From CAYJIL01 sp964370235 (GTDB taxonomy: Bacteria > Bacteroidota > Bacteroidia > Bacteroidales > Rikenellaceae): a stretch of 38,083 nucleotides of DNA. The DNA is taken from positions 1-38,083 of the forward strand of contig CAYJIL010000008.1 in NCBI GenBank assembly GCA_964370235.1. The letters are read 5' to 3'. This document shows positions 16,614 through 23,933 of the stretch, piece after piece. The position numbers and the translations under genes are program-made. The first letter of the stretch is position 1; the number at the start of each line of letters is the position of its first letter. The notes under the pieces were generated by a model. It made no database searches, was not told where the DNA came from, and saw nothing but the letters and a program-made list of their open reading frames with translations.

Positions 16614-16656
16614 AAAAGAGAGGATATTTTGAATAATTCAAAATATCCTCTCTTTT
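16614..16656. terminator. Near-perfect long palindrome, probable terminator for rho
   Basis: A 21-base arm (16614-16634) is matched exactly by 16636-16656 with only one unpaired base between. The outer arms are A4 and T4, so either strand gives a hairpin ending in a short U-run. It probably ends rho transcription on the minus strand and may be a second stop for dcp read-through. Confidence 0.75.
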
Positions 16657-16676
16657 GTTATGCTTTACCAATGTTG

Positions 16677-16700
16677 AGCCAATATATCAATATATTGGCT
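16677..16700 (-). other. Hairpin immediately after the rho stop codon
   Basis: AGCCAATATAT (16677-16687) and ATATATTGGCT (16690-16700) form an 11-base-pair palindrome that starts one base after the rho stop codon on the minus strand. It has no U-run and may protect the 3' end of the message or stall the ribosome; this role is a guess. Confidence 0.45.
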
Positions 16701-16701
16701 A

Positions 16702-18603
16702 CTATCTATCCATGCGGTTAATCAAATCTTCGTTAGATCTCGATGTCTCCATCTCTTTTTTGATGAGCTCCATTGCCTCTACCGAGTTCATGTCTGTAAG
16801 GTGACGACGAATGATCCAAGTCTTTTGCAGTGTCTCTTTGTCCATAAGCAAATCGTCACGTCTAGTGCTCGATGATGTAATATCAACAGCAGGGTACACA
16901 CGCTTGTTAGATAGCTTACGATCTAGCTGAAGTTCCATATTACCAGTACCTTTGAACTCCTCAAAGATTACCTCGTCCATTTTTGAACCAGTATCTGTAA
17001 GAGCAGTTGCGATAATAGTTAGCGAGCCACGCTCCTCGGTATTACGTGCTGCACCAAAGAATCGCTTTGGCTTGTGTAGTGCGTTTGCATCGACACCACC
17101 CGATAGTACCTTGCCCGATGCTGGCTGCACAGTGTTATATGCACGAGCCAAACGAGTAATCGAATCTAGTAGAATAACCACATCGTGGCCACATTCGGTA
17201 AGCCTTTTGGCTTTGTCTAGTACCATTTCGGCTACTTTTACGTGGCGAGTTGCCTGCTCATCAAATGTAGATGCAACTACCTCGGCATTAACGCTGCGCT
17301 GCATATCGGTAACCTCTTCGGGACGCTCGTCTATTAGCAGAACAATCATATACACCTCGGGGTGATTGTCGGCAATAGCATTTGCGATTGACTTTAACAG
17401 AACTGTCTTACCCGTTTTTGGTTGTGCCACAATAAGGGCACGTTGTCCTTTGCCTATTGGGGCAAACATATCAATTACACGAGTCGATAGGTTATTGTGA
17501 CCATGTCCCGTGATATTGAATTTGGTTTCGGGGAACAACGGTGTTAAGAACTCAAACATTACACGATCACGTAGTTCGTTAGGGTCTAGCCCGTTAACAC
17601 GATGTATCTTTACTAGCGGAAAGTATTTCTCACCATCTTTTGGAGGCCTAATCTCACCCTCTACCGTGTCGCCTTGCTTTAATCCATAGTTGCGGATTTG
17701 CCCCGGTGATACGTATATATCGTCTGGTGAGTTAAGGTAGTTATAGTCTGACGAACGCAAGAAACCATAACCATCTGCCATAACCTCTAGTACACCTTCG
17801 CTGTTAACTACGCCTGCAAAATCATTTGCCATAGACTCGTACTGAGATTTCTCGTTACTCTCTTTGGCATTTTCGCGGTTGTCGTTGTTTCTGTCGGTTC
17901 TTTGGTTATTGCGCTGACGATCGTTTGTTCTTTGTTCTTTGTGTGTTTCGGGTTTTGCTTCGGCTTTTTCTTGCGAAACCTCTTCTTTGTCTTCGCTTAT
18001 TAGCTCTCGCTTGAATACCACCTTACCATCTACATACTCCTTGCGCACACGAGTCCTTGGCTGATTTCTTTTTGCCTTGTCCTCTTGTGGTTTTTTGTTT
18101 TTTTGTGTGCTCTTAACCTCTTGCGTAGCAGCGTTGTCTTGCTGAGCCTCTTGTGGAGTCTCGCTTGCTTGCTCTGCATTACTAGCTTCGATGGCTTTGG
18201 GCTCTTGGTTGTTTTTTACAACCTTTTTGCCTTTTGCCTGTGGAGCAGCTTCGTCACGATTGACACGTGGGCGGCCTCGCTTTTTTTGCGTAGGCGCTTG
18301 AGCCTCTTGCTCGGTAGCTATGCTAGGTGATTCGCTAGGTTGTTCTTGAGGAGTTGTAGGTGTAGCAATTTCTTGCTCCTGAGCGATAGTAGGTGCCGCA
18401 CTCTCTTGCTTGACAGCTGGCTTGCGACCTCTCTTTTTTGGCTCAGTAGCAACTATTTGGACATCTGATAGTTTATCGTGCCCAGAAATAATATTAATTA
18501 GATCATCCTTTTTGTAGCTCTCGACACGTGCAATGCCAAGCGACTTTGCAATGGTACGCAAATCTACTAAGGTCTTTTTCTTTAAAATTTCCTTTTCTTC
18601 CAT
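16702..18603 (-). CDS. rho: Transcription termination factor Rho with long disordered insertion
   Basis: Rho is the hexameric RNA helicase that ends transcription at C-rich unstructured RNA. The 633 residues are far longer than E. coli Rho (419). A SAP-like N-terminal helical domain (about 8-44) is followed by a polar, Gln/Glu/Lys/Asn-rich segment (about 50-260) with two AT-hook-like motifs, KKRGRKP (56-62) and KKRGRPR (107-113). Then come the RNA-binding cold-shock fold (about 268-338, DGYGFLRSSDYNYL) and the ATPase with Walker A AQPKTGKT (393-400) and LLIDERPEE. Rho of Bacteroides thetaiotaomicron has a comparable disordered insertion reported to drive phase separation; a similar role is inferred here. 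The leader holds a hairpin. Confidence 0.97.
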   Translation of the reverse strand: MEEKEILKKKTLVDLRTIAKSLGIARVESYKKDDLINIISGHDKLSDVQIVATEPKKRGRKPAVKQESAAPTIAQEQEIATPTTPQEQPSESPSIATEQEAQAPTQKKRGRPRVNRDEAAPQAKGKKVVKNNQEPKAIEASNAEQASETPQEAQQDNAATQEVKSTQKNKKPQEDKAKRNQPRTRVRKEYVDGKVVFKRELISEDKEEVSQEKAEAKPETHKEQRTNDRQRNNQRTDRNNDNRENAKESNEKSQYESMANDFAGVVNSEGVLEVMADGYGFLRSSDYNYLNSPDDIYVSPGQIRNYGLKQGDTVEGEIRPPKDGEKYFPLVKIHRVNGLDPNELRDRVMFEFLTPLFPETKFNITGHGHNNLSTRVIDMFAPIGKGQRALIVAQPKTGKTVLLKSIANAIADNHPEVYMIVLLIDERPEEVTDMQRSVNAEVVASTFDEQATRHVKVAEMVLDKAKRLTECGHDVVILLDSITRLARAYNTVQPASGKVLSGGVDANALHKPKRFFGAARNTEERGSLTIIATALTDTGSKMDEVIFEEFKGTGNMELQLDRKLSNKRVYPAVDITSSSTRRDDLLMDKETLQKTWIIRRHLTDMNSVEAMELIKKEMETSRSNEDLINRMDR

Positions 18604-18640
18604 TATATATATATGGATATAAAATTTGTAAGGTGGATTA

Positions 18641-18662
18641 ATCTACAACGATTATTGTAGAT
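18641..18662 (-). promoter_or_regulatory. Hairpin in the rho 5' leader
   Basis: ATCTACAA (18641-18648) and TTGTAGAT (18655-18662) form a perfect 8-base-pair stem with a 6-base loop inside the approximately 90-base leader predicted between the rho promoter and ATG. It could take part in autoregulation of rho, but no U-run follows. Confidence 0.4.
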
Positions 18663-18698
18663 GTAAAATATCGTATATACTTTTCTAAAGTAATGATA

Positions 18699-18724
18699 CA
18701 AAGGTAAAAAAAATATTAACTTTG
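18699..18724. promoter_or_regulatory. Divergent -7 elements of rho and kdsB
   Basis: Two exact TAnnTTTG matches lie only 10 bases apart on opposite strands: TACCTTTG on the minus strand (18706-18699) for rho and TAACTTTG on the plus strand (18717-18724) for kdsB. Polymerase binding at the two should be mutually exclusive. The -33 positions are not clear TTG. Confidence 0.55.
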
Positions 18725-18744
18725 TAAAAATTAATTATAAAAAT

Positions 18745-19512
18745 ATGAAATTTATTGCAATTATTCCTGCCAGATTTGGCTCTTCTCGTTTCGAAGGTAA
18801 ACCGCTTGCCGATATTTTTGGTCGCCCAATGATTGAGCACGTATATAAAAGAGCGCAAAGCGAATTTGAAACGGTGGTAGTGGCTACCGACGATAGCCGC
18901 ATTGAGGATGTTGTTAAAGGTTTTGGTGGCGAGGTGGTTATGACCTCTACCGAGCATCGTAGCGGAACCGATCGTGCGCTGGAGGCACTGCGCAAATGTG
19001 AGCAAATTTATAACCAAAAATATGATGTTGTAATTAATATTCAAGGTGACGAGCCATTTGTTAGTGCCGATCAATTAAAAGATATAAAAAGCTGTTTTGA
19101 TAGTCCAAGTGTAGAGATTGCAACTTTGGTAAAGAAATTCGAAGAGGGCGAAGATATTTTTAACCCCAATAGCCCCAAGGTGGTACTGTCGTCTATGGGC
19201 GAGGCTCTATATTTTAGTCGTAGTGTTATTCCACACCTGCGTGGGCACCAGCCAGAGCAGTGGAGCAAGCAACACACCTACTACAAACACATTGGTTTAT
19301 ATGGCTATCGTTGCGATATATTAGCAAAGATCACCTCTCTTGCCCCCTCTTCGTTAGAGATTGCCGAGTCGCTAGAGCAGCTTAGGTGGCTAGAGGCAGG
19401 CTATCGCATTGCTACAAAAATTACCGATACACAATCGCACGCAATTGATACGCCCGAAGATTTGGCTATGGTATTAGATTTATATGCCGATAGATTTAGC
19501 GATGGATATTAA
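18745..19512 (+). CDS. kdsB: 3-deoxy-manno-octulosonate cytidylyltransferase (CMP-KDO synthetase)
   Basis: Activates KDO with CTP to give CMP-KDO for assembly of the lipopolysaccharide inner core in the cytoplasm, so the organism makes a KDO-containing outer membrane. The 255 residues begin with the nucleotidyltransferase signature AIIPARFGSSRFEGKPL (5-21), and continue with VVVATDDSRI, MTSTEHRSGTDR and INIQGDEPF, all expected for KdsB. The C-terminal AIDTPEDL is also typical. It diverges from rho and its stop overlaps the start of the acyl-CoA reductase gene, which points to a common transcript. Confidence 0.96.
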   Translation: MKFIAIIPARFGSSRFEGKPLADIFGRPMIEHVYKRAQSEFETVVVATDDSRIEDVVKGFGGEVVMTSTEHRSGTDRALEALRKCEQIYNQKYDVVINIQGDEPFVSADQLKDIKSCFDSPSVEIATLVKKFEEGEDIFNPNSPKVVLSSMGEALYFSRSVIPHLRGHQPEQWSKQHTYYKHIGLYGYRCDILAKITSLAPSSLEIAESLEQLRWLEAGYRIATKITDTQSHAIDTPEDLAMVLDLYADRFSDGY

Positions 19513-20485
19513 AGAGAGAATAGATAGGATAGCTAGGCTAGGTGTGCAATTCAAAGACGCATTAACTAGCACAGATATTATACAGGCAGCTATTGCCCAA
19601 AATAATTGGCTATCGAGCCACGATATTGTGTTTGCTGTTGATGCCATTACAGAGCAGATGCTCGACCACGAGTCTCTTTGCCGTTGGGTCGTAGGGCTTA
19701 ATGAGCCAACACAAGCCAAGAGCGTTGGGGTGATATGTGCCGGGAATCTTCCGCTAGTTGGCTTTTTGGATATTTTGGCAGTTGTGGTTAGTGGTAACCG
19801 CTGTTTATATAAATTGTCGTCAAAAGACACCGTCTTAATGCAAGTAGCCATAGAGCTATTGCAAAAGGTGTGTGGCAAAGATATGCTTGTGCCACTAGGC
19901 GAGGACACTCCCGATGCTATAATTGCTACGGGAAGTGACAATAGTGGGCGTTATTTTAGATGGCGATATGGCGATATACCTTCGGTTATTAGGGGTAGTC
20001 GCTATTCGGTAGCTGTTATAACCCAGCAGCATAGCCAACAAGAGCTAGAGTTGCTGTGGAACGATATTTTTTGTTACTGTGGACGAGGGTGTCGCAGTGT
20101 TAGCGAACTACTTGTGCCTAGGGGCTATGACGTTGAGTCACTAATGCAGCTGTGGCAAAATAAGGGTTTTGGTATCGATAATGCTAACTTTCAAGGCTCA
20201 TATCTGCAAAATAGAGCATTGCTAACTATGCAAAAAGCTAGTTTTTGGGATGGTGGATACTATATAATTAAAGAGGGTAGTAGCTCCTTGCAACCCCTTT
20301 CGCAAATAGCTTTGGTTTGGTATGATAGCCTAGACGATGCAAAGGCTCGCATAAACCAAAACAGAGACAAACTACAATGTGTTGTGGGCGAGGGTGGAGT
20401 GCCTTTTGGTTGTGCACAGCAACCCACGCTCAGCGACTGGGCCGATGGAGTAGATCTATTTAATTTTTTGAACTCTCTACATTAA
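19502..20485 (+). CDS. LuxC-like acyl-CoA reductase
   Basis: A member of the acyl-CoA reductase (LuxC) family within the aldehyde dehydrogenase superfamily, expected to reduce an acyl-CoA to an aldehyde with NADPH. From the ATG at 19502 it has 327 residues; a second ATG at 19484 would add six. Visible features are GVICAGNLPLVGF (nucleotide-side loop, about 76-88) and FCYCGRGCRSVSELLVP (190-206), which contains the likely catalytic cysteine, probably C197. The start overlaps kdsB by 11 bases. No LuxD/LuxE partner is present, so light production is not implied; roles in fatty aldehyde or envelope lipid metabolism are possible. The substrate is unknown. Confidence 0.82.
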   Translation: MDIKERIDRIARLGVQFKDALTSTDIIQAAIAQNNWLSSHDIVFAVDAITEQMLDHESLCRWVVGLNEPTQAKSVGVICAGNLPLVGFLDILAVVVSGNRCLYKLSSKDTVLMQVAIELLQKVCGKDMLVPLGEDTPDAIIATGSDNSGRYFRWRYGDIPSVIRGSRYSVAVITQQHSQQELELLWNDIFCYCGRGCRSVSELLVPRGYDVESLMQLWQNKGFGIDNANFQGSYLQNRALLTMQKASFWDGGYYIIKEGSSSLQPLSQIALVWYDSLDDAKARINQNRDKLQCVVGEGGVPFGCAQQPTLSDWADGVDLFNFLNSLH

Positions 20486-20522
20486 TAATTATCTTTACAC
20501 CAAGTTTTAAAACATTTTATAT

Positions 20523-21047
20523 ATGTCAATGGTATTTAAATTTAGGCTCCTAAGCGACGAGGACGAGAACTTTATTCGTGATTATGAGCTGCTTTATGAT
20601 AGCACACTAACCGATTTTCATAATCTAATTTGCGAAGATATTGGTTATGATGAGCAAGAGATGGCGTCGTTTTTCTTGTCGGATGGCTCGTGGGCTAAAC
20701 TCCGTGAGTTTACTCTATTTGATATGGGTATGTCTGAGAGCGAAATGCAAGACGAGTTTGCGCCTGTGGCAATGGATAATGTAACGCTAGGGCAAATTAT
20801 ACACCACAATAACGAAAGGCTTTTGTATGTGTTTGACCTAATGGAAGATCGTGCATTTTTTGTAGAGCTAATCGAGGCAAAAAAAGCCGAGGATGGTCGC
20901 CAATATCCAAATGTTGTCTTTGCTAATGGTGTAGCGCCAGATCAGTTCGATGCCGAGAATGTAAAGGCTAGCCGCTCGATTTTTGATGAGGCTATGGACG
21001 ATTTTGGTGAGTTTGATGGTGACGATAGTTACGACGACGAATACTAA
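20523..21047 (+). CDS. pRiA4b ORF-3-like acidic protein of unknown function
   Basis: A 174-residue protein resembling the plasmid pRiA4b ORF-3-like family: a strand (VFKFRLL), then YDSTLTDFHNLICEDIGYDEQEMASFFLSDGSW (about 25-57, shown here only as the region), where the family has its conserved beginning. The C-terminus is very acidic, ending in DDFGEFDGDDSYDDEY. Biochemical function of the family is not established. It lies between the acyl-CoA reductase and miaA, only three bases before the latter, and is probably in the kdsB-miaA transcript. The family name comes from a plasmid, but I see no insertion-sequence ends or repeats here. Confidence 0.7.
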   Translation: MSMVFKFRLLSDEDENFIRDYELLYDSTLTDFHNLICEDIGYDEQEMASFFLSDGSWAKLREFTLFDMGMSESEMQDEFAPVAMDNVTLGQIIHHNNERLLYVFDLMEDRAFFVELIEAKKAEDGRQYPNVVFANGVAPDQFDAENVKASRSIFDEAMDDFGEFDGDDSYDDEY

Positions 21048-21050
21048 GAG

Positions 21051-21953
21051 GTGGCAAACAAGAGAGTAATAGTGATAACTGGGCCTACGGGTGTTGGCAA
21101 AACCGATTTGAGTATCGAGATTGCCAAGGAGCTTGGTTGTGAAATTATTTCGGCCGATTCTCGCCAGTTTTATCGAGAAATTCCCATTGGTACGGCTATG
21201 CCCACCAATGAACAGCAGGCTGCCGTTTGTCATCATTTTATTGGTAATATGTCGGTTGCCAATGACTATAATAGTGGTGCTTATGAGGCCGATGTGCTAG
21301 CTAAGTGCCAAGAGCTATTTGAGCGAATGGACGATATTGTAGTTGTAGGAGGTTCGGGTCTATATATAGATGCACTATGCAAGGGGTTTGATAATTTGCC
21401 TAGCTCGCCAGAGCTACGAGAGCAACTACTTTGCGATCTCGATAATCAAGGATTGCAAGCAATGGTTGATAGGTTGGGAGAGCTTGATCCGCCATCATTG
21501 GGCGAGGTTGACTTGTGTAATTCGCGCCGTGTGTTGCGTGCATTAGAGGTTTCGATCTTGGCAGGTAAAGGCTATTCGACATTAAAGGGTGGTGTGAAAA
21601 AACGCCCGTTCGATGTGATAAAAATTGTTATCGATCGTCCAACCGACGAACTTTATGAGAGAATAAACCAGCGTGTCGATATAATGATTGCTCAAGGGCT
21701 CGAAGACGAAGTAAAAAGCGTTGCTATGTGGCGAGATAAAAACTCTTTGGCAACGGTTGGTTATCGCGAGATTTTTAGTTGCATGGATGGCGAAATATCT
21801 ATGAGCGAGGCAATTGAGCTGATAAAGCGCAACAGTAGACGATATGCCAAGCGTCAACGAACGTGGTTTCGCAGAGACCCCGACTATGTGTGGTTTTCGC
21901 CCCACGACAAAGAGGCAATAATGTCGCATTTGGCACACAAAAAAGACAATTAA
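21051..21953 (+). CDS. miaA: tRNA dimethylallyltransferase
   Basis: Transfers a dimethylallyl group to N6 of adenosine 37 in tRNAs reading codons that begin with U, improving reading-frame maintenance. The 300 residues show the P-loop GPTGVGKT (11-18), SADSRQFYREIPIGTAMP (35-52) with the catalytic aspartate region, the helical insertion, and the RRYAKRQRTWFRRD tRNA-binding segment near the C-terminus. The start is GTG, three bases after the preceding stop codon, so it is probably translated by re-initiating ribosomes. It ends the kdsB run; no clear terminator follows before the rplU promoter. Confidence 0.95.
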   Translation: MANKRVIVITGPTGVGKTDLSIEIAKELGCEIISADSRQFYREIPIGTAMPTNEQQAAVCHHFIGNMSVANDYNSGAYEADVLAKCQELFERMDDIVVVGGSGLYIDALCKGFDNLPSSPELREQLLCDLDNQGLQAMVDRLGELDPPSLGEVDLCNSRRVLRALEVSILAGKGYSTLKGGVKKRPFDVIKIVIDRPTDELYERINQRVDIMIAQGLEDEVKSVAMWRDKNSLATVGYREIFSCMDGEISMSEAIELIKRNSRRYAKRQRTWFRRDPDYVWFSPHDKEAIMSHLAHKKDN

Positions 21954-21986
21954 AACAAAAATATAGTATAAAAAGGCTGTGGGTAT

Positions 21987-22016
21987 TTGTATTTTAATAA
22001 AATGTCACTATCTTTG
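21987..22016 (+). promoter_or_regulatory. Bacteroidota-type promoter for rplU-rpmA
   Basis: TTG (21987-21989), exactly 19 bases, then TATCTTTG (22009-22016): the best consensus match in the window, 32 bases before the rplU ATG, as suits a highly expressed ribosomal operon. Confidence 0.8.
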
Positions 22017-22048
22017 CAGCTCAAATTATTAAAACAATTATTGTATAA

Positions 22049-22360
22049 ATGTACGCAATTGTAGAAATCGCAGGTCAACAGTTTAAAGTTGAAAATGGTC
22101 GTAAGCTATATGTTCACCGTCTAGCAGAAGAGGAAGGCTCTTCTCTAAGCTTCGATAAAATCCTGCTTGTAGATAACGACGGTCAGGTTAAGGTTGGCAC
22201 ACCTGTAGTAGAAGGCGCCACAGTGAAGGCTAAAGTACTTCGTCATCTTAAAGACGATAAGGTTATCGTATTCAAGAAGAAAAGACGTAAGGGCTACCGT
22301 GTTAAGAATGGTCACCGCCAGTGTCTTACACAAATAGTCATCGAAGAAGTAATTGGTTAA
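22049..22360 (+). CDS. rplU: Large ribosomal subunit protein bL21
   Basis: bL21 binds 23S rRNA domain I in the 50S subunit. The 103-residue protein is full length, starting MYAIVEIAGQQFKVENG and containing the basic stretch FKKKRRKGYRVKNGHRQ (about 74-90) that contacts RNA. It is the first gene of the usual rplU-rpmA pair, 19 bases before rpmA, behind a consensus promoter. Confidence 0.98.
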   Translation: MYAIVEIAGQQFKVENGRKLYVHRLAEEEGSSLSFDKILLVDNDGQVKVGTPVVEGATVKAKVLRHLKDDKVIVFKKKRRKGYRVKNGHRQCLTQIVIEEVIG

Positions 22361-22379
22361 CATTTAAAGATTTAGAGAA

Positions 22380-22640
22380 ATGGCACACAAAAAAGGTGTA
22401 GGTAGTTCAAAGAACGGTCGTGAATCTGAAAGCAAGCGCTTAGGTGTTAAGCTGTTCGGTGGTCAATTTGCTAAAGCTGGTAACATCATCATTCGTCAAA
22501 GAGGTACAGCTCACAACCCAGGTGATAACGTGGGTATGGGTAAAGATCATACTCTTTTTGCTCTTGTAGACGGAACAGTATCTTTTAAGAAGAAGGCAGC
22601 AGGCAAGTCATACGTATCTGTAATTCCTGTTACAGAGTAA
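22380..22640 (+). CDS. rpmA: Large ribosomal subunit protein bL27
   Basis: bL27 lies near the peptidyl transferase centre, where its N-terminal tail touches the tRNA ends. The 86-residue product starts MAHKKGVGSSKNGRESESKR and keeps the conserved GTAHNPGDNVGMGKDHTLFA segment. There is no N-terminal extension of the kind cleaved in Firmicutes. It follows rplU and ends at a terminator. Confidence 0.98.
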   Translation: MAHKKGVGSSKNGRESESKRLGVKLFGGQFAKAGNIIIRQRGTAHNPGDNVGMGKDHTLFALVDGTVSFKKKAAGKSYVSVIPVTE

Positions 22641-22662
22641 TTATGGCTCTTTGAAATAGCTG

Positions 22663-22693
22663 AGGTCATCCCTAGTTGGGGTGACCTTTTTTT
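22663..22693 (+). terminator. Intrinsic terminator after rpmA
   Basis: AGGTCATCCC (22663-22672) and GGGGTGACCT (22678-22687) form a 10-base-pair stem with one G-U pair and a 5-base loop, followed by seven Ts (22687-22693). Confidence 0.9.
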
Positions 22694-22793
22694 GGCTCTA
22701 TACTTTTCTTACACTATTTCGATGAGTTGCCGATAGTGCTAATATTTTTTTATCTATCATGTGTAATTTGTCGAATAATCATTTAAAATTGTT

Positions 22794-22861
22794 TATATTT
22801 GTGGGTCGCTATTAGACTTTAGTGACTATTGCTCTCTCTTTTTGTTGAGAGCTAGGGGCTC
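22794..22861 (+). promoter_or_regulatory. -7 element and structured leader of pta
   Basis: TATATTTG (22794-22801) matches TAnnTTTG and predicts a leader of about 100 bases before the pta ATG. The leader contains GCTCTC (22831-22836) pairing with GAGAGC (22847-22852). The latter overlaps GAGC (22849-22852), which can instead pair with GCTC (22858-22861). The two hairpins exclude each other, a layout compatible with regulation. It matches no riboswitch class I recognise. Confidence 0.4.
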
Positions 22862-22908
22862 ATGTGTCCAAATAAGGTCTTTTTACATTGTTATATATAG
22901 AGATATCG

Positions 22909-23913
22909 ATGAATATTCTAGAGAAAATTAAGGCTAAAGCAAAAGAAGCATCAGCAAGAATTGTGCTTCCAGAGGCCGAGGAAGATCGCACGCTACGTGC
23001 TGCAAACCAAGTAATCGAAGAGGGACTTGCAGAGATTATTTTAATAGGTGATCCTAGTGTCATAGCCGAGAAGGCTAAGGAGTATGGTTTGACAAATATT
23101 GCATCTGCAACAATTGTTGATCCAAAGAATAATCCCGAGCGTGATCGTTATGTTGATTTAATGCTTGAAATTAGAGGCTCAAAAGGTCTAACAAGAGAAA
23201 AAGCACTAGAATTAGTCGAGAATCCGCTATATTTGAGTGTAATAATGATTAAGGCTGGTGATGCCGATGGTGAAGTTGCTGGTGCTGATAATGCCACTGG
23301 CGATGTATTGCGCCCAGCTTTTCAGTATGTAAAAACCAAAAAAGGCGTTAGCGTTGTTTCGGGTGCCTTTTTAATGCTTGTTCCAAACCACTTTGGAGAG
23401 GATGGGCTAATGGTATTTGCAGACTGTGCTGTACACCCAAACCCAACTGCTGCCGAACTTGCCGAAATCGCTGTTGAAACAGGACGAACTACACGTGCAA
23501 TTGCAGGCTTTGAGCCACGCATAGCTATGCTTACCTTCTCTACTATGGGGTCGGCTAAACACGAGATGGTAGATAAGGTTGTTGAGGCTACTCGCCTAGC
23601 ACGCCTAATTGACCCAACTATGGCTATCGATGGCGACTTGCAAGCCGATGCGGCTATTGTGCCGGGTATTGGTAGCAAGAAAGCACCAAACAGTGCTATC
23701 GCAGGACGTGCTAATGTGCTAGTGTTCCCAACACTTGAGGTTGGTAATATTTCGTACAAGCTAGTTCAGCGTATTGCAGGAGTTGAGGCAATTGGCCCAA
23801 TCTTGCAGGGTATGGCAGCGCCAATAAACGACCTATCACGTGGTTGCTCTATGAGCGATATTGTAAACCTCGTGGCTATAACTTCTTGCCAAGTGGCAGA
23901 CATGAAGAGATAA
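22909..23913 (+). CDS. pta: Phosphate acetyltransferase
   Basis: Converts acetyl-CoA and phosphate to acetyl phosphate and CoA, the first step of ATP formation from acetyl-CoA. The 334 residues (ATG at 22909; an in-frame TTG seven codons upstream is unlikely) correspond to the short Pta catalytic domain without N-terminal regulatory domains. Visible family segments are RIVLPEAEEDRTLRAA (about 17-32), GDADGEVAGADNATGDVLRP and MLTFSTMGSAKHEMV. It heads the pta-ackA-ptb-buk cluster, with ackA 20 bases downstream. The gene product is cytoplasmic. Confidence 0.96.
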   Translation: MNILEKIKAKAKEASARIVLPEAEEDRTLRAANQVIEEGLAEIILIGDPSVIAEKAKEYGLTNIASATIVDPKNNPERDRYVDLMLEIRGSKGLTREKALELVENPLYLSVIMIKAGDADGEVAGADNATGDVLRPAFQYVKTKKGVSVVSGAFLMLVPNHFGEDGLMVFADCAVHPNPTAAELAEIAVETGRTTRAIAGFEPRIAMLTFSTMGSAKHEMVDKVVEATRLARLIDPTMAIDGDLQADAAIVPGIGSKKAPNSAIAGRANVLVFPTLEVGNISYKLVQRIAGVEAIGPILQGMAAPINDLSRGCSMSDIVNLVAITSCQVADMKR

Positions 23914-23933
23914 TATTCTAAAAAGTTGATGAT

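Noticed and set aside
20523..21047. Insertion-sequence passenger or plasmid remnant (pRiA4b ORF-3-like)
   Set aside because: There is no transposase, terminal inverted repeat or target duplication, and the gene is tightly packed with kdsB and miaA. It looks like a resident gene.
22802..22908. Known riboswitch before pta
   Set aside because: No conserved core of a known riboswitch class can be recognised, so only the bare hairpins are reported.
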